Source: Larus michahellis
Lineage: Eukaryota > Chordata > Aves > Charadriiformes > Laridae
NCBI RefSeq assembly: GCF_964199755.1
Contig: NC_133898.1
Location: 29,763,985-29,827,984 of the forward strand
Length of the DNA stretch: 64,000 nt
Direction: 5' to 3'
A program made the position numbers and the translations under genes. Position 1 is the stretch's first letter. Each line of letters opens with the position of its first letter. The notes beneath the pieces are model-generated. The model did not search any database, was not told the origin of the DNA, and saw only the letters and a list, made by a program, of their open reading frames with translations. Shown here one piece after another: positions 58,901 to 64,000 of this stretch.

Positions 58901-61900
58901 TTGTAATGATGGCATGTGATGTCGGGACAGTGCAGGCATTTACTTGTCTAAATTTTGAAACCAGTTTTAAATTATTATTTCAGGCTTTTAAAATTGTTAA
59001 GTTTGATTGCAATCTCGGAGAAGCTATGTACCTGTAGTAGGGTAGCAGTAGTCAAAACACTTCAGTCAAGAGCTGAAAATATGTTCTAGGTATTTAGTCT
59101 AATCTTATAATTGGAAAAGCAAGCTATGAAAGTTAGCTCCTACCACATACAGTCTCTGGGGCCTGAGGTGTTGAAAGCAGACATGTTTTGGTTTTTTTGC
59201 AAACTCCATGTGACTAATAGTTACAGATGTCCTCAGGATGCAATGTAGTTCAAGGAACTGGATTTCATTAAGGTTATATGTTTAACCTTATATAACATAT
59301 CTATATAACCTTATATATGATATAAGGTTATATCATCATATATTCTCAAAAATTCATAGATGGATTTTAAAATTAATCTGTATATCTGTGCTCTACGTGA
59401 TATAAGATCAGTTAGGCTTCAAATTACTGTTTGGACAGTTGGTGTTTGTTGAAGGGTTGTGAATGACACAGATTAAGCTGCTTCTTGCACTGCTTCCCGT
59501 CCGTTGAAAAACAAATTATCTCAAAAGATAACCATTTATTTGTGAGACTTTCTTCGTAGATTCAGAGTTCATAGAGAAATATTTTGGATTTTTTTCCCCA
59601 GATGGTTCCCCTCTTTGCCCACCCTACCACTAGCTCATTTACTTCAAAAGTAACTGGCCATTATTGTGTTGTGTTCCAGTTTCTATGTTGCCTTAATTAA
59701 GAGATCCAAGACAGATATATTTATCTTTTCATTGATAATCAAGCACGATTTCTTATTTCAGATCTAAAGCTGTCTTTTTCCTTATACCTTTGTCTCAAAT
59801 TAAAAAAAAGAAGTACAAGAATCCTACAATAACTTTGTGTATTCGTCATTTTTAGGTTCCAGCATCAAAATTCTTGAAGATCAATTTGATGAACTAATAG
59901 TAGAGACAACAACAAAACGTAAACAGTGGCCTAAAAAAATACTGATGCATGCTATCCAAACCATGAAAGCAGAGCAAGAGATGCTGGTAAGTAACCTAAG
60001 ATTTTCAGTAAACCTTTGCATATAGTAGCTGCTGACCACATGTAACTTGAAGAAATAAATCATCAAACGTTGACCTTTAAGCTCCTTCCCATAGTTGCTT
60101 TTGATTCTTTGTCATATAATGAAACTGTTTCTTTGCATTAATTTGCTCTGCAGTAAAATGAGAGTTACTACAAAGTGTTGTGACTATTGAGTGAATTGGA
60201 CCTGCAGCACAGTTCAGCAAGTCACTTAAGCAGATTGCTTCAACATGATGACTCGTCATTTACAAGCCAGGATACACCTATTTACCTTGTCAAATCCGGG
60301 TTTCTGAAATCCTTGGCTGAAGGCTGGTTGACATACTAAATGTTATGATACATACAGAGAGATGTTATCATGTGCAGTAGATGACTGTTAAAAAGATGTC
60401 TGTTTTCCTAAGCACTTTTGTTGAGCTAATGACTACATTGAGTAAGTACTTTCAGTAATGAAAGAAAAAAAAGAGTGAATTAATGAATAGGTGCAGTAAT
60501 TTCTCTGTTTTTTTGACACTGAATGTAAAGTAATTACTGACATTAAACAACCCAGTCATGTCCTTCATTGCTAAATTTCTTTCCTGTGGTTACATTAGGC
60601 CTGCTTTTTGCTTACCTGCTGATTAACTATGAGTCAATTTTCTTTGGTAAAAGAAAAAAGGACAAGAGGCAATGGGCACAAGTGGAAATACAGGAAATTA
60701 CATTTAACCATTGAAAAAAACATAAAAAGAACTGTGAGGGTAGTCAAACACTGGCACAGGGTGCCCAGTTTCCATCCTTGGAGATACTGATGGAGATATT
60801 CAAAACCTGATGAGGCCCCGAGCAACCTGCTGTAGTTGGCCCTGGTTTCAGCAGGGGCTTGGACTAGACCGTCTTGAGAGGCCCTTTCCAGCTTCAGCTA
60901 TTCTATGATTCTATATTAAAGAAGACAGGGATTTTTTTAGAAAGTTGTTTAAGAGCTTGCATTGCATTTCTGAGGACTAAAATTGACAAAAGTAACTCTA
61001 GGCAGGCATAGATGATTTACAGTAAGTAAAAGTGCATGGGTGTATATTTGTCTTAAACCTGAGATATTTTCTAACATATATTGCCTTTTGTGATCTCTCT
61101 GTTTTGTCAATATATCAAGTATGTGAAACAAACCCAAAAAAACAACTAAAATAAAATATGTTATTGCGTAACACCAAGATTTAACAAGACCTTTTAATCT
61201 TTCTGCAAAAGGAAAACTACGTTCTACCTGAGTCACAAAGTGGATTAGTTATTTAGAATGCGCCTCTCACTACCATTTTTCTGTTGCTGATCTCTCCAAA
61301 TCTTACACTGCCACAGCTAGATGATTATTTCAATTGAAAGTGTCTGCAAAATATAGAAAGGTTTTACTTTACCTCTGTAAATGAAGTGGCTTATTTACAG
61401 AGCTACTCAGCTACTTCTGCAAAGGTACTAGTGGTTTTTCTACTTTTGGTTGAGGAATTTTTATGTTCTTTTTGGACCCTAGCTACTCCTGTGATGCATG
61501 TTTTCTGAGGCATAAAGAGCAGCTATGAAGACGCGGTAATTAACTGCAGTTTATCTGGAGACAACCACTCATTTAGTGTGGTGATCTCCCTAAAGAGATC
61601 ATCCTGTAGGTTTTCAGTCAAAACATTCTGTTATGTTTGAGGATAATGTTTGTTGTTCTGCTTGGAGCTGAAGTCACTGTAAACTTGCTAAGAAGATGTG
61701 TGAACTGTGAAAAATTTGCTCTGGTAAAAACTACAGAGAGGAATAATTAACTTTCTTCCTACTTGTTTTTGGTTGAAGTAGGTTGAGGCTCCTGAAGTGG
61801 AGAAAATACTAACTTGCAGATGATAAAACTTAGGTTTCCATGTCTTTGCTTTGTTTCCTTCTTCCCCAGTAGTTACTTCTGTTTCCACTTTTAATATAAC

Positions 61901-62557
61901 TAAATATTAGTTATATTCAGTATTTATTATTAGTTAACTTCATGTCACAATAATTAACTGATGTCAAGTCACAAGACTCACAGTAGGACCAAAGAGCCAG
62001 AGGCTGGTCCATGAAGGAGACTGTTATTATTCATGCATAAGTAATTACAGGGCTAGAATGTAGTCATTTAAATAGTTTTCTTTTTCTTAGCTTTTTGTCT
62101 TAATGTACCCTTTGTTCGACTTTGGTCCTCTGTGAAAGCGTACTGTTTTTGTGAATGGCTCCTTAGAAGCCAGAGCAGCTCTGTTTCCTCTGTGGTGCAG
62201 CAGATGGCAATGCTTCTTCCAAAATGCCTGGATTTCAATTTAGTTCTCATGCTTTAATAACCAGAATCCTGCAAACTAAAGCTGATTTTGGAGACATGTT
62301 TGCAGTGAACTTAAACTGTGTTAAGCAGAACACTGTTCCCAGTAACTGAGTATCTGTAACTGTACCTCTAATACATTCCTTATCTAAATTATTCCACCGC
62401 CAACTCACTGTATTAGCCTCTCTCCATTGTTCTGACTGCTATGTGTATATTAGATATTAAACTAAGAGGGTATTTCAGAACTTTTCTTTTTTTAATATGC
62501 AGAAGCTCTACCAGCCTTTTGTAACACCAGAAGAGATAAGATTGCAGCCTTCTCAAG
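55711..62557 (+). CDS. NSL1: NSL1, MIS12 kinetochore complex subunit, 5' part (exons 1-4)
   Basis: NSL1, with MIS12, DSN1 and PMF1, forms the complex that links the inner kinetochore to KNL1 and NDC80. Four exons are visible: 55711-55935, 56163-56247, 59856-59986 and 62503-62557, giving the first 165 residues in phase (human protein 281). The Pro/Ala-rich N-tail is diverged; the conserved core is V-R-C-C-S, ENVTINGQPWEE, ILEDQFDELIVETTTKRKQW and P-K-K-I-L. The remaining exons lie beyond the right edge. Start choice: the ATG at 55711 gives an N-tail of family-like length, but an in-frame ATG at 55624 would add 29 residues. Confidence 0.92.
56163..56247 (+). CDS. NSL1: NSL1 exon 2
   Basis: 85 nt, NFETAVRENVTINGQPWEET then S-E-D-C-K-L-Q-S. 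CTTGCAG acceptor, GTATGT donor, phase 1. Confidence 0.92.
57110..57975 (+). mobile_element. Old, decayed CR1 LINE fragment
   Basis: It retains the order of CR1: the CCTCAGGTGTCTGTTCTGGG block of the reverse-transcriptase end, the GGACCTAGGGGTCCTGGCAG block, the GGTTGCCCAGAGAGC block and the GAGAGACCTCCTGAGGGCCC end. Many substitutions and indels remove any long frame. It is in sense with NSL1. Confidence 0.85.
59303..59333. repeat. Perfect 13-bp inverted repeat, 5-nt loop
   Basis: ATATAACCTTATA and TATAAGGTTATAT are exact complements around TATGA. Related AAGGTTATAT and AACCTTATATAAC words just upstream (59271-59295) extend an AT-rich palindromic cluster in NSL1 intron 2. Confidence 0.75.
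59856..59986 (+). CDS. NSL1: NSL1 exon 3
   Basis: 131 nt, SSIKILEDQFDELIVETTTK onward to AEQEML; the best-conserved part of the family. TTTTAG acceptor, GTAAGT donor, phase 0 out. Confidence 0.93.
60685..60917 (+). mobile_element. CR1 LINE 3' fragment
   Basis: It contains GGCACAGGGTGCCCAG, TGGACTAGACCGTCTTGAGAG and the tail TTCTATGATTCTAT. It lies in NSL1 intron 3. Confidence 0.9.
62503..62557 (+). CDS. NSL1: NSL1 exon 4
   Basis: 55 nt, KLYQPFVTPEEIRLQPSQ, aligning with the family segment K-Q-Y-H-P-V-V. ATGCAG acceptor, GTAAAG donor, phase 1. Confidence 0.85.
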
Positions 62558-64000
62558 GTAAAGATTTTGCGGGGAGGGGAACTGTACTGAGGAAACACTG
62601 CCTACCTTACTGGCTAGCTGTAAACGCTTAAGAAGCTTTCTTTAAACTTGTTTAAAATTATTGACTGTTGAAATAATTAAATAAAGCAGCTAGAAATTTG
62701 TCATAACTGAATGTGTTGGAGCATCAGTTTGTTGTACCCGTTTCTCCTCTTCTGAGTGCTGTCTGCTGTTAGGTGCTGTACTTAAAAGCAAAAGCTGGCC
62801 ACTGTGTGGGTGTTGGGTAGAAATTGTCCCAGAGCTACCTTCAATAGGTTTTCTTACTTCTTTAATCACCGCTAGTGGAGGCCAGATAGGGAACTAGATG
62901 GATCGCTGACATTATACTTTGACCGTTCTTGTGTTTCCTTTTACACGAATACTAGAAATTCTTCAGTCTCTCTTCCTAATCAGTCAGTTTCTTCAGGGAA
63001 TTGAAAGCAGTTGTGTAGTACTCAGTGATGGCAGTGTTGACTCTCCTAACTTCCAAAGTAGGCATCAAATTTTGTCCTGCCTGCGTCATTTGTAAGTGTT
63101 GATGAAAAAGAAAACCACAAACAACATCCTAAGTTTGCGACATGCTTCTGAAAGATTCCTTGTACAAACTCCTTGGAAGAGGGTGGTGTATTTTGTAGTT
63201 GGTGATTGGAATGTGCTTTTTTGAGGCTGGCCTTAAGAAATTGAAAGTTTTGTCTTGCCTGTTTTTAAGTATTGAAAGATGACAAAATTTACCAATGCTG
63301 TTCTGAGTTGAGAAGCGTGGTTGCGGAGCCCTCACGATGGGTTACTGCACATGATATAAAGCTGGTGTAACAAGCAGTGGTGTTAACGTTTGAGAAGCTG
63401 AGCTTAGTCTTCCAGTTCTCACCCTGCTGATCTGACTTCACTCTAGGCATCATTTCCTCTTTGTAAACAGGAGACATTGCTTCCAGAAATGCCAGCCTGT
63501 GCAGCAAAGCAGCTAAAAGGGGCAGTAAACAGTGTCACTTCATAGCTGCGTTTCTTTTGGTTTCTGGTGTCCAGATCTGTGTTTTTCTGATGTGAATTAA
63601 CTACTTCTTGTAAGTTAGTAACAGCTTACACTATGGTATTGCCTTTTTAGGTTTGGTAACAGCGAAGTCCTAGACAATATAGCATAGAGTTTGTGCTGAA
63701 TTTTAGTATTATGTAGTCTTTGGGAAGCTTATGTATCCCAGTTTAGCAAGCACAGTGGCCAGAAACCAAAAATGTTTAGATTACTCAATACCTTTCATTT
63801 CCTTTTTTCATTTCCCTATGTTTTGGAAAGCCTTCAACACTGAGGAATATAATGCTGTCCATGTCAAGCTGAACTCCTGCAGGCAAATTTCATTTAACTG
63901 TGTGTCAGTCTTTCTGTATAACTGGAGTAATCCAAGTAATTATTTTTACTTTTACTAAACTCCCTCCCTGCTATTTCATAGGGTCACCAGTCTTTTAATC

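Larger units (their letters stand above)
56248..64000 (+). other. NSL1: NSL1 introns 2-4 (intron 4 runs off the edge)
   Basis: Intron 2 (56248-59855) holds a decayed CR1 at 57110-57975 and an AT-rich palindrome at 59303-59333. Intron 3 (59987-62502) holds a CR1 3' end at 60685-60917. From 62558 to 64000 I see no further exon. Confidence 0.75.

Overview
This window is vertebrate nuclear DNA and almost certainly from a bird. The genes are split into short exons with GT-AG introns, promoters sit in CpG islands, and the only interspersed repeats I recognise are CR1 LINE 3' ends with the avian tail resembling ATTCTATGATTCT. The gene set matches the VASH2-FLVCR1-TATDN3-NSL1 block of human 1q32.3. 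I cannot name the species.

Layout from left to right. VASH2 (minus strand) contributes exon 2 at the left edge and exon 1 at 5259-5552, under a CpG-island promoter. A gene-poor stretch of about 10 kb follows. FLVCR1 (minus) occupies 19669-30465 with all ten coding exons, reconstructed as a 515-residue 12-helix transporter, under a CpG island at about 30.2-31.1 kb. From about 31 to 50 kb no intact gene is visible. TATDN3 (minus, 50500-55625) is complete: ten exons and 274 residues. NSL1 (plus) starts 85 bp beyond the TATDN3 start codon and runs off the right edge after four exons.

The most notable discovery lies in the apparently empty interval between TATDN3 and FLVCR1. At 37129-42106, on the same strand as TATDN3, five exon-like blocks match TATDN3 exons 5 to 9 in order. 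Their lengths are identical to the parent (63, 110, 56, 113 and 81 nt) and about 48% of codons encode the same residue. This is an old tandem TATDN3 paralogue. It appears dead: the metal-binding Asp codon is TAG, other active-site residues are replaced, and three splice acceptors are damaged.

The four genes do not form a pathway. VASH2 is a tubulin tyrosine carboxypeptidase, FLVCR1 a choline/heme-linked transporter, TATDN3 a TatD-type metal-dependent nuclease, and NSL1 a kinetochore subunit. The one evident regulatory link is the very compact divergent TATDN3/NSL1 promoter. All exon boundaries were read by eye from splice signals, reading phase and remembered human family sequences; no alignment or transcript data were used.
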